DNA of 64,000 nucleotides from Bradyrhizobium sp. B124 (GTDB lineage Bacteria > Pseudomonadota > Alphaproteobacteria > Rhizobiales > Xanthobacteraceae): the NCBI RefSeq assembly GCF_038967635.1, contig NZ_CP152413.1, positions 2,108,001 through 2,172,000 on the forward strand, written 5' to 3'. The notes beneath the pieces were generated by a model. The model made no database searches. It was not told the DNA's origin and was given only the letters and a program-made list of their open reading frames with translations. Positions 1-9,284 of the stretch are shown one piece after another. Made by a program: the position numbers and the translations under genes. The number at the start of each line of letters is the position of its first letter. Position 1 is the stretch's first letter.

Positions 1-1
1 C

Positions 2-1000
2 ACCATCGAGACCACGCGGCTCGCAATCGAAGCGCGCAAGCATCTGTTCTCGATCGCCCAGCGCGAGAACATCGCCTTCGATCTCGAACGCCGCGGCATC
101 CTGCACGTCTATCACGACAAGGCCGGATTCGAGGCGGGCCTGCGCGTCAACACGCTGCTGCAACAGGGCGGGCTCGACCGCCGGCCGGTGACGGCGGACG
201 AAATCCGCAGCATCGAACCCGCGCTGCAGACGACCTGCTATGGCGGCTTCTTCACGCCGTCGGACGCGACCGGCGATATCCACAAGTTCACGCGCGGGCT
301 CGCCGACGCCTGCATCCGCCGCGGTGCGAGCTTCGTCCATGAAGCCGATGTCGATGCGATCGCGCGCGGCGACGACGGCTTCCGCATCGGCTGGAACGAA
401 GCCGCTTCGCACGATGCTGGCGTCGCGACGCGACATGAGTTGCAGGCGGACGGCATCGTCATTTGCGCTGGCGTCGCGAGCCGCCACTTCGCAGGCCTGC
501 TCAACGACCGCGTCAACGTCTATCCGGTGAAGGGCTATTCGATCACCGTGCAGCTCGATGCGCCGCAAAGCCGGGACGCTGCGCCAACCGTCAGCCTGCT
601 CGATGAGGCGGCGAAAATCGTCACCAGCCGGCTCGGCGCGGACCGCTTCCGCGTCGCCGGCACGGCCGAGTTCAACGGCTTCAACCGCGACATCCGCGCC
701 GACCGCATCCAGCCGCTGGTGGACTGGGTGCGGCAGCATTTTCCCGGCATCGACACGTCGAGGGTCGTGCCGTGGGCGGGCCTGCGCCCGATGATGCCGA
801 ACATGATGCCGGCGGTGCGCGCCGGACGGTTTCCGGGCGTGTTCTACAACACCGGCCACGGTCATCTCGGCTGGACGCTGTCGGCTGCGACGGCGCAGAT
901 GGTGGCAGGCGCGATCGATGACTGGCGCGACCTCGACACGCCTTCAATGGTGCCGTCGCAGGTCGATGTGACCGAGACCGCCCGCGCAGCTTTCCCCTAA
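2..1000 (+). CDS. D-amino-acid dehydrogenase (DadA-like), 5'-truncated by window edge
   Basis: C-terminal ~330 residues of a FAD-dependent D-amino-acid dehydrogenase, which oxidatively deaminates D-amino acids to 2-oxo acids and passes electrons to the respiratory chain at the inner membrane. The frame is open from the first base, so the start and the N-terminal FAD-binding motif lie outside. Visible family hallmarks are GGFFTPSDATGD, PVKGYSITV and the closing flavin-contact block WAGLRPMMPN followed by NTGHGHLGWT near the C-terminus. It is followed at about 130 bp by an M20 peptidase and then a peptide importer, which suggests use of D-amino-acid-containing peptides. Family assignment is firm; exact substrate is unknown. 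Confidence 0.85.
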   Translation, partial: TIETTRLAIEARKHLFSIAQRENIAFDLERRGILHVYHDKAGFEAGLRVNTLLQQGGLDRRPVTADEIRSIEPALQTTCYGGFFTPSDATGDIHKFTRGLADACIRRGASFVHEADVDAIARGDDGFRIGWNEAASHDAGVATRHELQADGIVICAGVASRHFAGLLNDRVNVYPVKGYSITVQLDAPQSRDAAPTVSLLDEAAKIVTSRLGADRFRVAGTAEFNGFNRDIRADRIQPLVDWVRQHFPGIDTSRVVPWAGLRPMMPNMMPAVRAGRFPGVFYNTGHGHLGWTLSAATAQMVAGAIDDWRDLDTPSMVPSQVDVTETARAAFP

Positions 1001-1126
1001 TTATCCGGCCGACGAGGAAGAATATGAGCGTATTTGCGTGTGGCCAAGTCGGAATTCGCTGAGAAACACCGCATGACAACGACTAGCGTCACATTGGGGA
1101 AAAGCGCTTCAGCGCGGGAGGGGACA

Positions 1127-2443
1127 ATGCGCATTGGGGTGGCGGACACGCACGAGACGTTGACCAAGCCGGATCAGATTGCCGCAGAGCTGTGCGCGGC
1201 CGTCGATCGAAACTTCGACGATCAGATCGCGTTCCTGTCGCGCATGGTGCAGTTCCGCAGCTTGCGCGGACAGGAAGCGCCGCAACAACGTTGGCTGGCC
1301 GAGCAATTCGCAAAGCGCCGCTACGACGTCGATACGTTCAGTCTTGCGGACGTCAACCTGATGAGTCATCCGAAGGCTGCACCGATGGACGGCATCGATC
1401 TTGCCGGATCGCAGCAGGTCGTTGCGACGCTCGACAGCACAGGCAGCGGACGCAGCCTGATCCTGCAAGGTCATATCGACGTGGTGCCGGAGGGGCCCGC
1501 CGATCTTTGGGAACAACCGCCGTTCTCGGGCGCCGTGCACGACGGCTGGATGTTCGGGCGCGGCGCGCAAGACATGAAGGCCGGTGTCTCGGCAATGATC
1601 TTCGCGCTCGATGCTTTCAGAGACGCCGGCTATGCCCCGGGCGGACGCGTCCATCTGCAAACCGTGACCGAGGAAGAGAGCACCGGCAACGGCGCGCTGT
1701 CGACCTTGATGCGCGGCTATCGCGCCGACGCCTGCCTGATTCCCGAACCGACCGGACACACGCTCACGCGCGCCCAGGTCGGCGCCGTCTGGTTTCGACT
1801 GCGCGTCCGCGGCACGCCGGTGCATGTCGCCTATTCGGAAGCCGGTACGAGCGCCATCCTGTCGGCGATGCATCTGGTGCGCGCATTCCAGGATTACACC
1901 AGGGCGCTCAATGCCCGGGCGCTCGACAACAGCTGGTTCCGCAGCGTCAAGAATCCGATCAAGTTCAACGTCGGGATCATCAAGGGCGGCGATTGGGCCA
2001 GTTCGACCGCGGCCTGGTGCGAACTGGATTGCCGGCTTGGTCTCTTGCCGGGCGAAACACCCCAGCAGGCGATGCGCGGCATCGAGGAATGCCTGACGGA
2101 GGCGCACAAGGCCGACGACTTCCTGTCCGATAATCCGGCCGAGCTCGTGTGGAGCGGTTTTCAGGCAGACGCAGCGGTGTGCGAGCCTGGCAGCGAAGCG
2201 GAAGCAGCCCTGTCGGCAGCACATCATTCCATCTTCCAGGCTCCGATGCAGGAGCGCCTGTCCACCGCCGTCAACGACACCCGCTACTATTGCGTCGACT
2301 ACGGCATCCCTGCCCTTTGCTATGGTCCGTACGGTATCGGCCCGCATGCGTTCAACGAACGTGTCGAGCTCGACAGCCTTCGCAAGACAACGCAGAGCAT
2401 CGCACTGTTCGTCGCCAATTGGTGCGGCGTGGTGAAAGCGTGA
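1127..2443 (+). CDS. M20 family metallopeptidase / ArgE-DapE-type deacylase
   Basis: Zinc-dependent cytosolic hydrolase of about 438 residues that cleaves N-acyl amino acids or small peptides. Metal-site motifs are in order: GHIDVVPEG (His, catalytic Asp), GRGAQDMKAG (bridging Asp), TEEESTGNG (catalytic Glu pair), and a C-terminal GIGPHAFNE (His). I chose the ATG at 1127 because GGGAGGGG sits 4 bp upstream; the same frame is open back to 1034 but those starts lack a ribosome site. Lies between the D-amino-acid dehydrogenase and a sigma54-type promoter for the peptide importer. Substrate is inferred only from neighbours. Confidence 0.85.
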   Translation: MRIGVADTHETLTKPDQIAAELCAAVDRNFDDQIAFLSRMVQFRSLRGQEAPQQRWLAEQFAKRRYDVDTFSLADVNLMSHPKAAPMDGIDLAGSQQVVATLDSTGSGRSLILQGHIDVVPEGPADLWEQPPFSGAVHDGWMFGRGAQDMKAGVSAMIFALDAFRDAGYAPGGRVHLQTVTEEESTGNGALSTLMRGYRADACLIPEPTGHTLTRAQVGAVWFRLRVRGTPVHVAYSEAGTSAILSAMHLVRAFQDYTRALNARALDNSWFRSVKNPIKFNVGIIKGGDWASSTAAWCELDCRLGLLPGETPQQAMRGIEECLTEAHKADDFLSDNPAELVWSGFQADAAVCEPGSEAEAALSAAHHSIFQAPMQERLSTAVNDTRYYCVDYGIPALCYGPYGIGPHAFNERVELDSLRKTTQSIALFVANWCGVVKA

Positions 2444-2468
2444 ATGGACTTGCCGTTTCAGGTCGGTG

Positions 2469-2486
2469 GCACATGGCGACATGTGC
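2469..2486. promoter_or_regulatory. Candidate enhancer-binding site (UAS) for the sigma54 promoter
   Basis: Perfect 7-bp inverted repeat GCACATG-N4-CATGTGC in the gap after the M20 gene. Its centre is about 108 bp upstream of the start site predicted from the -24/-12 element at 2560, the usual distance for a bacterial enhancer-binding protein. The binding protein is not identifiable here. Confidence 0.45.
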
Positions 2487-2559
2487 AATTCGAAATAGCA
2501 ACTTCAGACCAAAGGAGGCCGCCAACGGCCTGAACCGCGCCTTGATATGACGTCTCCAT

Positions 2560-2574
2560 TGGCACAGTATTTGC
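2560..2574 (+). promoter_or_regulatory. Sigma54 (RpoN) -24/-12 promoter for the peptide ABC operon
   Basis: TGGCAC-N5-TTGC with exactly 10 bases between the GG and GC dinucleotides, matching the core RpoN consensus at every position. Predicted transcript start is near 2586. A perfect dyad GTCTTG-N3-CAAGAC at 2600-2614 follows in the predicted leader. Confidence 0.6.
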
Positions 2575-2647
2575 CTGCAAATTCATCACGTTCGCGCTAG
2601 TCTTGAGACAAGACGCAGAAGCGCATGAGACACATCACGGGGACACC

Positions 2648-2701
2648 ATGAGTATGATGCGGCCCAGCCTTCGCTTCGCACCATCTGACGGCAGGAGATA
2701 G
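2648..2701 (+). CDS. Possible 17-residue leader ORF upstream of the permease
   Basis: ATG at 2648 preceded by GGGGA at 4 bp spacing, ending in TAG at 2701, five bases before the permease start. The permease ribosome site AGGAGA lies inside its last codons, so translation of this mini-ORF would be coupled to the permease. It may instead be a chance ORF or the remnant of a lost gene. Confidence 0.25.
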   Translation: MSMMRPSLRFAPSDGRR

Positions 2702-2706
2702 CAGCG

Positions 2707-3648
2707 ATGATCGGCTATCTCCTCCGCCGCATCCTCGCCGCCATTCCCGTGATGGGCGTGGTGGCTCTGTTCGTGTTCCTGTTGCTGCGGCTGACGCCGG
2801 GCGACCCGGCCGCCATTCTCGCCGGCGACAATGCGACGCCGGAACAGCTCGACCGCATCCGCACCTCGCTTGGTCTCAACGAGCCGATCTACATCCAGTT
2901 TTATACCTGGGTCGCCAAGCTGCTGCACGGCGACCTCGGCGTCTCCCTGATCTCGAACAAGCCGATCCTCGAGATGATCGGCCCGCGCCTCGAGCCTTCG
3001 ATTTCGGTCGCGCTGGCCACCATCGTCCTGTCGATCCTGGTGGCGGTGCCGCTCGGCGTGATCGCGGCGTGGAAGCACGGCACCTGGATCGATCGCTGCG
3101 TGATGGGGCTTTCGGTGCTCGGCTTCTCGGTGCCGGTGTTCGTGATCGGCTATGTGCTGATCCAGGTGTTTGCGATCGATCTGCGCTGGGTGCCGGTGCA
3201 GGGCTTCAAGAGCATCTCGGCCGGCTTCGGTCCGTTCTTCGAGCGCATCATCCTGCCGACCTGCACGCTCTCCTTCATCTATGTCGCGTTGATCGCACGC
3301 ATGACACGGGCCTCGATGCTCGATGTGCTGGGTGAGGATTACGTGCGCACCGCGCGGGCCAAGGGCATCGGCGAGACCGGTGTGCTGCTGCGCCATGCGC
3401 TGCGCAACGCCGCGGTTCCGGTCATCACCGTGATCGGTTCCGGTTTCGCGCTGCTGATCTCGGGCGTGGTCGTCACCGAGAGCGTGTTCAACCTGCCCGG
3501 CATCGGCCGCCTCACCGTCGATGCGGTGCTGGCGCGCGACTATCCGGTGATCCAGGCCATGATCCTTTTGACATCGGGTATCTATGTCGCGGTCAATCTC
3601 TTGATCGACCTCGCTTACACCCTGCTCGATCCTCGTATCCGGTACTGA
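2707..3648 (+). CDS. ABC transporter permease, dipeptide/oligopeptide type (DppB-like)
   Basis: Inner-membrane permease of 313 residues in the peptide/nickel importer family. The first helix begins GYLLRRILAAIPVMGVV, followed by the family signature RLTPGDPA near residue 37, and a cytoplasmic EAA-type loop around YVRTARAKGIGETGVLLRHALRN (positions about 213-236). Good ribosome site AGGAGA. Only 3 bp separate it from the second permease, so the two form the heterodimeric channel. No solute-binding protein is encoded next to it; it may lie left of the window. Confidence 0.9.
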   Translation: MIGYLLRRILAAIPVMGVVALFVFLLLRLTPGDPAAILAGDNATPEQLDRIRTSLGLNEPIYIQFYTWVAKLLHGDLGVSLISNKPILEMIGPRLEPSISVALATIVLSILVAVPLGVIAAWKHGTWIDRCVMGLSVLGFSVPVFVIGYVLIQVFAIDLRWVPVQGFKSISAGFGPFFERIILPTCTLSFIYVALIARMTRASMLDVLGEDYVRTARAKGIGETGVLLRHALRNAAVPVITVIGSGFALLISGVVVTESVFNLPGIGRLTVDAVLARDYPVIQAMILLTSGIYVAVNLLIDLAYTLLDPRIRY

Positions 3649-3651
3649 GCA

Positions 3652-4539
3652 ATGGCGATCGAAACCCTTCCCGAATCCTCCATCCCCGTCACCCGGCCGT
3701 TCCGCGTCAAGTTCGGCTTCCTCGCGTCGACGCCGATCATCGCGGTTGCAACGATCTGCCTCGTCCTGATCATCCTGATGGCGATCTTCGCGCCGCTGCT
3801 CGCGCCGCACGATCCGCTGTTGCTGACGCCATCGCAGCGGCTGAAGCCGTCGAGCGCGCAATACCTGCTCGGCACCGACGCCTATGGACGCGACCTGCTG
3901 TCGCGCGTCATCTATGGCGCACGGATCTCGCTGTTGATCGGGCTCGGCGCCGCCGTCTGCTCGATCGCCATCGGGCTCCTGATCGGCCTCGTCGCCGGCT
4001 TCTTCCGCTGGGTCGATGCGGTGATGATGCGCGTGATGGACGGCTTGATGGCGATCCCCGCTATCCTGCTCGCGATCGCCGTGGTGTCGCTGTCCGGCGC
4101 CAGCATCTGGACCGTGATGGTCGCGATCACCATCCCCGAGATCCCGCGCGTGGCGCGGCTGGTGCGCTCGGTGGTGCTGACCGCGCGCGAGGAGCCCTAT
4201 GTCGAGGCCGCGATCTCGCTCGGCTCGAGCCTGCCGAAGATCATGTGGCGGCATTTGATGCCGAACACGATCGCGCCGCTGATCGTGCAAGGCACTTACG
4301 TCTGCGCATCCGCGATCCTGACCGAGGCGATCCTGTCGTTCCTCGGCGCCGGCATCTCGCCGGAAACGCCGACCTGGGGCAACATCATGGCCGAGGGCCG
4401 TGCCTATTTCCAGGTCAAGCCGTCGCTGATCTTCTGGCCGGGGCTGCTGCTCTCGATCGCCATTCTCAGCGTCAACCTGATCGGCGACGCCGCGCGCGAC
4501 GCGCTCGATCCCCGCATGAAACAGCGTGAGGGCAAGTGA
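3652..4539 (+). CDS. ABC transporter permease, dipeptide/oligopeptide type (DppC-like)
   Basis: Second inner-membrane permease, 295 residues. After a cytoplasmic N-terminus it shows the DppC hallmark HDPL...LGTDAYGRDLLSRVIYGARIS (residues about 43-90) and an EAA loop near EAAISLGSSLPKIMWRHLMPN (residues about 184-204). Starts 3 bp after the DppB-like gene and precedes the double ATPase gene by about 150 bp containing an extragenic palindrome. Together these three proteins form a peptide importer. Confidence 0.9.
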   Translation: MAIETLPESSIPVTRPFRVKFGFLASTPIIAVATICLVLIILMAIFAPLLAPHDPLLLTPSQRLKPSSAQYLLGTDAYGRDLLSRVIYGARISLLIGLGAAVCSIAIGLLIGLVAGFFRWVDAVMMRVMDGLMAIPAILLAIAVVSLSGASIWTVMVAITIPEIPRVARLVRSVVLTAREEPYVEAAISLGSSLPKIMWRHLMPNTIAPLIVQGTYVCASAILTEAILSFLGAGISPETPTWGNIMAEGRAYFQVKPSLIFWPGLLLSIAILSVNLIGDAARDALDPRMKQREGK

Positions 4540-4561
4540 CGGCTTCAATACCAATTGAAGC

Positions 4562-4644
4562 CGTCATTCCGGGATGGTGCGTTAGCACCAGACCCGGAAT
4601 CTCGAGATTCCGGGTTCGATGCCTCGCATCGCCCCGGAATGACG
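4562..4644. repeat. Extragenic palindromic repeat, 'CGTCATTCC' family
   Basis: Inverted element starting CGTCATTCCGGG and ending CCCCGGAATGACG, with an inner perfect palindrome CCCGGAATCTCGAGATTCCGGG broken at its centre. Nearly identical to the copy at 58053-58132. Lies between permease and ATPase genes of one operon, where it could adjust mRNA levels. Confidence 0.8.
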
Positions 4645-4693
4645 CAAGACGAAATCTGTCGCTATCACTCGCAACGCCGGTGGAACCAGCCTG

Positions 4694-6343
4694 ATGACCA
4701 ACGTCGTCCTCGACATCAACAATCTCGTCGTCGGTCTCGGCCGCAAGGCGGACGCGCACCGCATCATCGACGACCTGTCGCTGCAGGTGCGCGAGGGCGA
4801 GACGCTCTGCCTTGTCGGCGAAAGCGGCTCGGGCAAGTCGGTGACCTCTTTGACCACGATGGGCCTGCTGCAGAAGGGCACGCTGGTGCCGTCCGGCGGC
4901 AGCGTCAAACTGGTCGGCGAGGAACTGCTCACCGCGACCGACCGGCGGCTGCGCCAGCTGCGCGCGACGCGGATGGCGATGATCTTCCAGGAGCCAATGA
5001 CCGCGCTCAATCCGGTGGTGCCAGTCGGCCGCCAGATCGACGAGGTGCTGCGCGCCCATACCGATCTCGACTCCCGCGCGCGGCGTCAGAAGATCCTGGC
5101 GATGATGGAGCATGTGCGGCTGCCCGATGTGGAGCGCATCTTCTCCTCCTACCCTCACCGCCTCTCGGGCGGACAGCGCCAGCGCATCATGATCGCGATG
5201 GCGCTGGTGCTGGAACCAAAGCTCCTGATCGCGGACGAGCCGACCACCGCGCTCGACGTCACCACCCAGAAGCAGATCCTCACGCTAATCCGCGACCTGC
5301 AACGCGACCACGGCACGGCGGTTCTGTTCATCACCCACGACATGGGCGTGGTGGCCGAGATCGCCGACCGCGTCGCGGTGATGCGGCACGGCCGGCTGGT
5401 CGAGACCGGCCAGCTGCAAGATGTGCTGCGCAACCCGACGATGGAATATACCCGCAACCTGCTGTCCGCGGTGCCGAGCCTCGTGCCGCGCGCGCCGCGG
5501 CCGGAGACGAAGGAGCCGGTGGTGCTGGAAGCCAACGAACTCAGCAAGGTCTACCGGGAGCGGTCGCTGTACGGCAAAGCCCGCGAGGTCGCCGCCGCCA
5601 GCAACGTCACCCTCACCCTGCGCAAGGGCCGTACGCTCGGCATCGTCGGCGAAAGCGGTTCCGGCAAGTCGACGGTCGCACGCTGCATCGTCCGCCTGAT
5701 CGATCCGACCTCGGGCGGGGTGCGGCTCGCCGGCCGCGAGATCTCCGACCTGTCGCGCAGGCTGTTGCAGCCGCATCGCCAGAAGATCCAGATCATCTTC
5801 CAGGACCCCTACCGCTCGCTCAATCCGCGCGTCACCGTCGGCGAGAGCATCGCGGAAGGCCCGGTCAACTACGGCATGCCGCGCAAGGATGCGCTGGCGC
5901 GGGCCCGCGAGCTGCTTGAGCTCGTCCATCTGCCGCCCGACGCGATTTCGCGCTATCCGCACCAGTTCTCCGGCGGTCAGCGCCAGCGCATCGCGATCGC
6001 GCGCGCGCTGGCGCTCGATCCCGACGTGCTGGTGGCGGATGAGGCGGTGTCCGCGCTCGACGTCTCGGTGCAGGCGCAGGTTCTCAATCTGCTCGACGAA
6101 ATCCAGCGGCGGCTCGGCATCGCGCTGTTGTTCATCACGCACGATCTGCGCGTCGCCGCACAGATCTGCGACGACGTCGCCGTGATGCAACATGGCCGCG
6201 TCGTGGAACAGGGACCGGCGGCCGAGGTGCTGACCAATCCGCAACAGGCCTACACCCGTGCGCTGCTCGAAGCAGCACCGGGGCGCGGGTGGGATTTTGC
6301 GAATTTCCGCCCGGTTTCGGAAGGCCTCGTGGCAACGGCCTAG
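4694..6343 (+). CDS. ABC transporter ATP-binding protein, fused DppD-DppF type
   Basis: 549-residue ATPase with two complete nucleotide-binding domains. Domain 1: Walker A GESGSGKS (about 49-56), signature LSGGQRQR, Walker [13 protein letters not shown]. Domain 2: Walker [10 protein letters not shown] (about 320), signature FSGGQRQR, Walker [13 protein letters not shown]. Each domain ends with the oligopeptide-family C-terminal extension ([11 protein letters not shown] and [11 protein letters not shown]). It powers the peptide importer encoded just upstream. No strong ribosome site is visible before the ATG, consistent with expression within the operon. Confidence 0.92.
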   Translation: MTNVVLDINNLVVGLGRKADAHRIIDDLSLQVREGETLCLVGESGSGKSVTSLTTMGLLQKGTLVPSGGSVKLVGEELLTATDRRLRQLRATRMAMIFQEPMTALNPVVPVGRQIDEVLRAHTDLDSRARRQKILAMMEHVRLPDVERIFSSYPHRLSGGQRQRIMIAMALVLEPKLLIADEPTTALDVTTQKQILTLIRDLQRDHGTAVLFITHDMGVVAEIADRVAVMRHGRLVETGQLQDVLRNPTMEYTRNLLSAVPSLVPRAPRPETKEPVVLEANELSKVYRERSLYGKAREVAAASNVTLTLRKGRTLGIVGESGSGKSTVARCIVRLIDPTSGGVRLAGREISDLSRRLLQPHRQKIQIIFQDPYRSLNPRVTVGESIAEGPVNYGMPRKDALARARELLELVHLPPDAISRYPHQFSGGQRQRIAIARALALDPDVLVADEAVSALDVSVQAQVLNLLDEIQRRLGIALLFITHDLRVAAQICDDVAVMQHGRVVEQGPAAEVLTNPQQAYTRALLEAAPGRGWDFANFRPVSEGLVATA

Positions 6344-6583
6344 GTCTTTAGACTTAACCTGACGACGTACCTTTGGGCCTTTCAATACGCCCATAGGGCA
6401 TGCAAATCCGGAGGTGCTCCCCGGCTTGCGCTTGGCGCGACGACACGCTTAACGTCGCGCGCTAGGGCATGGCCTGGAAGGTGGACGCCGGTCTTCCCGA
6501 AAGAACACGCTCAAACCAACGAGATCGTGGCGCGAACCGTTCCGTTCGCATCGTGATCGAAGAAACGTATCGAGACCAACTTG

Positions 6584-8104
6584 ATGACCCGCATTGCCGT
6601 TGGCGGCTTCCTGCACGAGACCAACACCTTCGCACCGACGAAGGCAACCTATGACGACTTCGTGCACGGCGGCGGCTGGCCGTCGATGACGCATGGCAGC
6701 GACGTGCTCAGGGTGATGCGCAAGATCAATGCCGGCCTCGCCGGCTTTGTCGAGGCGGCGGAAGCCAACGGCTGGGAGCTCGCTCCGACTGTTGCGGCCG
6801 GCGCGACTCCATCGGCCCATGTCACGAAAGATGCCTTCGAGCGGATCGTCAGGGAGATTGTCGACGGCATTGCCGCTGCGGGGCCGATTGATGGCGTCTA
6901 TCTCGACCTGCACGGCGCCATGGTGACCGAGCACTATGACGACGGCGAGGGCGAGATCCTCGCCCGCGTGCGCAAGGTGGTCGGCAAGGACATTCCACTG
7001 GTCGCGAGCCTCGACCTGCACGCGAACGTCTCGCCCGAAATGATCGCGCATGCCGATGCGCTGATCGCCTACCGCACCTACCCGCATGTCGACATGGCCG
7101 ACACCGGCCGGGCCTGCGCCAGGCATCTGGCCTTGCTGCTCAAGTCCGGTGAACGACTGGCAAAGGCGTTCCGGCAGCTGCCGTTCCTGATCCCGATCAG
7201 CTGGCAATGCACCAACGATCAGCCGGCGAAGAACATCTATCAGCAGCTTGCGTCGCTCGAGAGCGACGCGGTACCGACGCTGTCGTTTGCGTTCGGCTTC
7301 CCGGCTGCCGACTTCAGGGACTGCGGCCCGAGCGTGTTTACCTATGGCCGGACGCAGGCCGATGCGGATGCGGCCGCCGACCGGCTCGTCGCATTGGTCG
7401 AGGGCCATGAAAACGATTTCGACGGCCGTATCTATTCGCCCGACGACGGCGTGCGGTTGGCGATGGAACTGGCAGCATCGGCGACAAGGCCGATCGTGAT
7501 CGCCGACACCCAGGACAATCCCGGCGCTGGCGGCACGTCCGACACTACGGGCATGCTGCGGGCGCTGGTGCGCAACAAGGCCAGCGCCGCCACCGGCGTG
7601 ATCTTCGATCCGCAGTCGGCGAAGGCAGCGCATGAAGCCGGTGTCGGCGCTACCGTCACGCTCGATCTCGGCGGCAAATCCGGCATCGCCGGCGACGCGC
7701 CGTACCGCGAGACCTTCGTCGTCGAAAAGCTCTCGGACGGCAGGTTTGTCGCGCCTGGGCCATTCTACGGCGGCCGCGACATGGATATGGGACCCTCGGC
7801 TTGCCTGCGGGTCGGCGACGTCCGCGTCGTCGTCGGCTCCTACAAGGCGCAGCTTGCCGACCAGTCGATGTACCGTTATGTCGGCATCGAGCCGACCGCG
7901 CAGAAGATCCTGGTCAACAAGAGCTCGGTGCATTTCCGCGCCGATTTCGAGCCGATCGCCGAGAAGCTGCTGATCTGCGCCGCGCCCGGCGCAATGCCGG
8001 CCGATACCGCCACACTGCCGTGGAAACATTTGCGTCCCGGCATTCGTATCAAGCCTAACGGCCCCACTTTCACCCCCTCCTCCCCATCACGCACAAACGG
8101 ATAG
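6584..8104 (+). CDS. M81 family metallopeptidase (MlrC-like)
   Basis: 506-residue protein of the MlrC family, named after the enzyme that completes degradation of linearised microcystin; most members are of unknown substrate. N-terminal domain has GGFLHETNTF and DLHGAMV and DLHANVS, giving acidic and histidine zinc ligands; the C-terminal MlrC domain contains DTQDNPGAGGTSDTTG (about 307-322). ATG at 6584 is preferred over the in-frame TTG at 6581. Heads a set of three hydrolase genes (M81, M20D, amidase) with gaps of a few bases, so it likely acts on a peptide- or amide-type substrate imported by the upstream ABC system. Confidence 0.85.
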   Translation: MTRIAVGGFLHETNTFAPTKATYDDFVHGGGWPSMTHGSDVLRVMRKINAGLAGFVEAAEANGWELAPTVAAGATPSAHVTKDAFERIVREIVDGIAAAGPIDGVYLDLHGAMVTEHYDDGEGEILARVRKVVGKDIPLVASLDLHANVSPEMIAHADALIAYRTYPHVDMADTGRACARHLALLLKSGERLAKAFRQLPFLIPISWQCTNDQPAKNIYQQLASLESDAVPTLSFAFGFPAADFRDCGPSVFTYGRTQADADAAADRLVALVEGHENDFDGRIYSPDDGVRLAMELAASATRPIVIADTQDNPGAGGTSDTTGMLRALVRNKASAATGVIFDPQSAKAAHEAGVGATVTLDLGGKSGIAGDAPYRETFVVEKLSDGRFVAPGPFYGGRDMDMGPSACLRVGDVRVVVGSYKAQLADQSMYRYVGIEPTAQKILVNKSSVHFRADFEPIAEKLLICAAPGAMPADTATLPWKHLRPGIRIKPNGPTFTPSSPSRTNG

Positions 8105-8111
8105 AGAGATC

Positions 8112-9284
8112 ATGCCGACCATTGAGCGCATCGACAGTTTTGCCGACGAACTCACCGCCATCAGACGGGATCTGCATGCGCATCCCGAGATCGGCTTCGA
8201 GGAGGTCCGCACCTCAGGCATCGTCGCCGACAAGCTGACGAGCTGGGGCATCGAGGTACATCGCGGCCTCGGCGGCACCGGCGTGGTCGGCGTGCTCAAG
8301 GGCAAGGGCAACAGCAGCAAGAAGATCGGCCTGCGCGCCGACATGGATGCGCTGCCGATGGAAGAGAACACCAATCTGAAGTGGCGCTCCACCATCCCCG
8401 GCCGCTTCCACGGCTGCGGCCATGACGGCCACACCACGATGCTGCTCGGCTCGGCGCGCTATCTCGCCGAGACCCGCAATTTCGACGGCACGGTGCACTT
8501 CATCTTCCAGCCGGCCGAGGAAGGCCTTGGCGGCGCCCGCGCCATGATCAAGGACGGCCTGTTCAAGCAGTTCCCCTGCGACGAGGTCTACGGCCTGCAC
8601 AACGCGCCCGACCTCAACCATGGCGAGATCGCGATCCTGCCGGGCCCGGCAATGGCCGCAGCCGACTTCTTCGACATCAGGATCCAGGGCTACGGCGCGC
8701 ATGGCGCGATGCCGGAGCGCTCCAAGGACGCGGTCGTGATCGCAATGACGCTCGGACAGGCGTTGCAGTCGATCGTCAGCCGCAACGTCGATCCGCTACA
8801 GGCTGCGGTGCTGTCGATCACGCAGATCCATTCCGGGTCGGCGTACAACGTCATTCCCGGCGAAGCCTGGATGTGCGGCACGGTGCGCTGCTTCTCCGAC
8901 GAGATCCGTGAGCTGATCCGCAAGCGGATGCGCGAAATCGCAGCCGGCTTTGCGGTGGCATATGGCGCCGAAATCTCGGTCGAGATCCGCGACGGCTTCA
9001 GCGTACTGGTGAATCAGGAAGAGCAGTCCCGCGTCGTCGAGGAAGTCGCGCGCACCGTTGTCGATCCGGCCAAGGTGATCACCCGCTCGACGCCCAAGAT
9101 GGGCAGCGAGGATTTCGCCGACATGATGCAGGCCATTCCCGGTGCGTATTTCTGGGTCGGCCATGACGGTTCGGTGCCCGTGCACAATCCCGGTTACGTT
9201 CTCGACGACAAGATCCTGCCGATCGGCGCCAGCATGTTCGCCCGCATCATCGAGAAGCGTATGCCGGCAGGTGCGCATGCATAG
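8112..9284 (+). CDS. M20D amidohydrolase (hippurate hydrolase-like)
   Basis: 390-residue metal-dependent amidohydrolase removing acyl groups from amino acids. Motifs: GLRADMDALPMEE (about 77-89), CGHDGHTTMLLG (about 102-113), QPAEEGLGGA (about 138-147), GAHGAMPERSKDAV, and MGSEDFADM near residue 320. Good ribosome site AGAGAG before the ATG. Follows the M81 gene by 7 bp and overlaps the amidase start, so expression is probably coupled. Confidence 0.9.
   Translation: MPTIERIDSFADELTAIRRDLHAHPEIGFEEVRTSGIVADKLTSWGIEVHRGLGGTGVVGVLKGKGNSSKKIGLRADMDALPMEENTNLKWRSTIPGRFHGCGHDGHTTMLLGSARYLAETRNFDGTVHFIFQPAEEGLGGARAMIKDGLFKQFPCDEVYGLHNAPDLNHGEIAILPGPAMAAADFFDIRIQGYGAHGAMPERSKDAVVIAMTLGQALQSIVSRNVDPLQAAVLSITQIHSGSAYNVIPGEAWMCGTVRCFSDEIRELIRKRMREIAAGFAVAYGAEISVEIRDGFSVLVNQEEQSRVVEEVARTVVDPAKVITRSTPKMGSEDFADMMQAIPGAYFWVGHDGSVPVHNPGYVLDDKILPIGASMFARIIEKRMPAGAHA

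Noticed and set aside
2635..4554. 639-codon open frame opposite the two permease genes
   Set aside because: Antisense shadow of well-supported permeases; composition rich in Arg, Asp, His with no domain.
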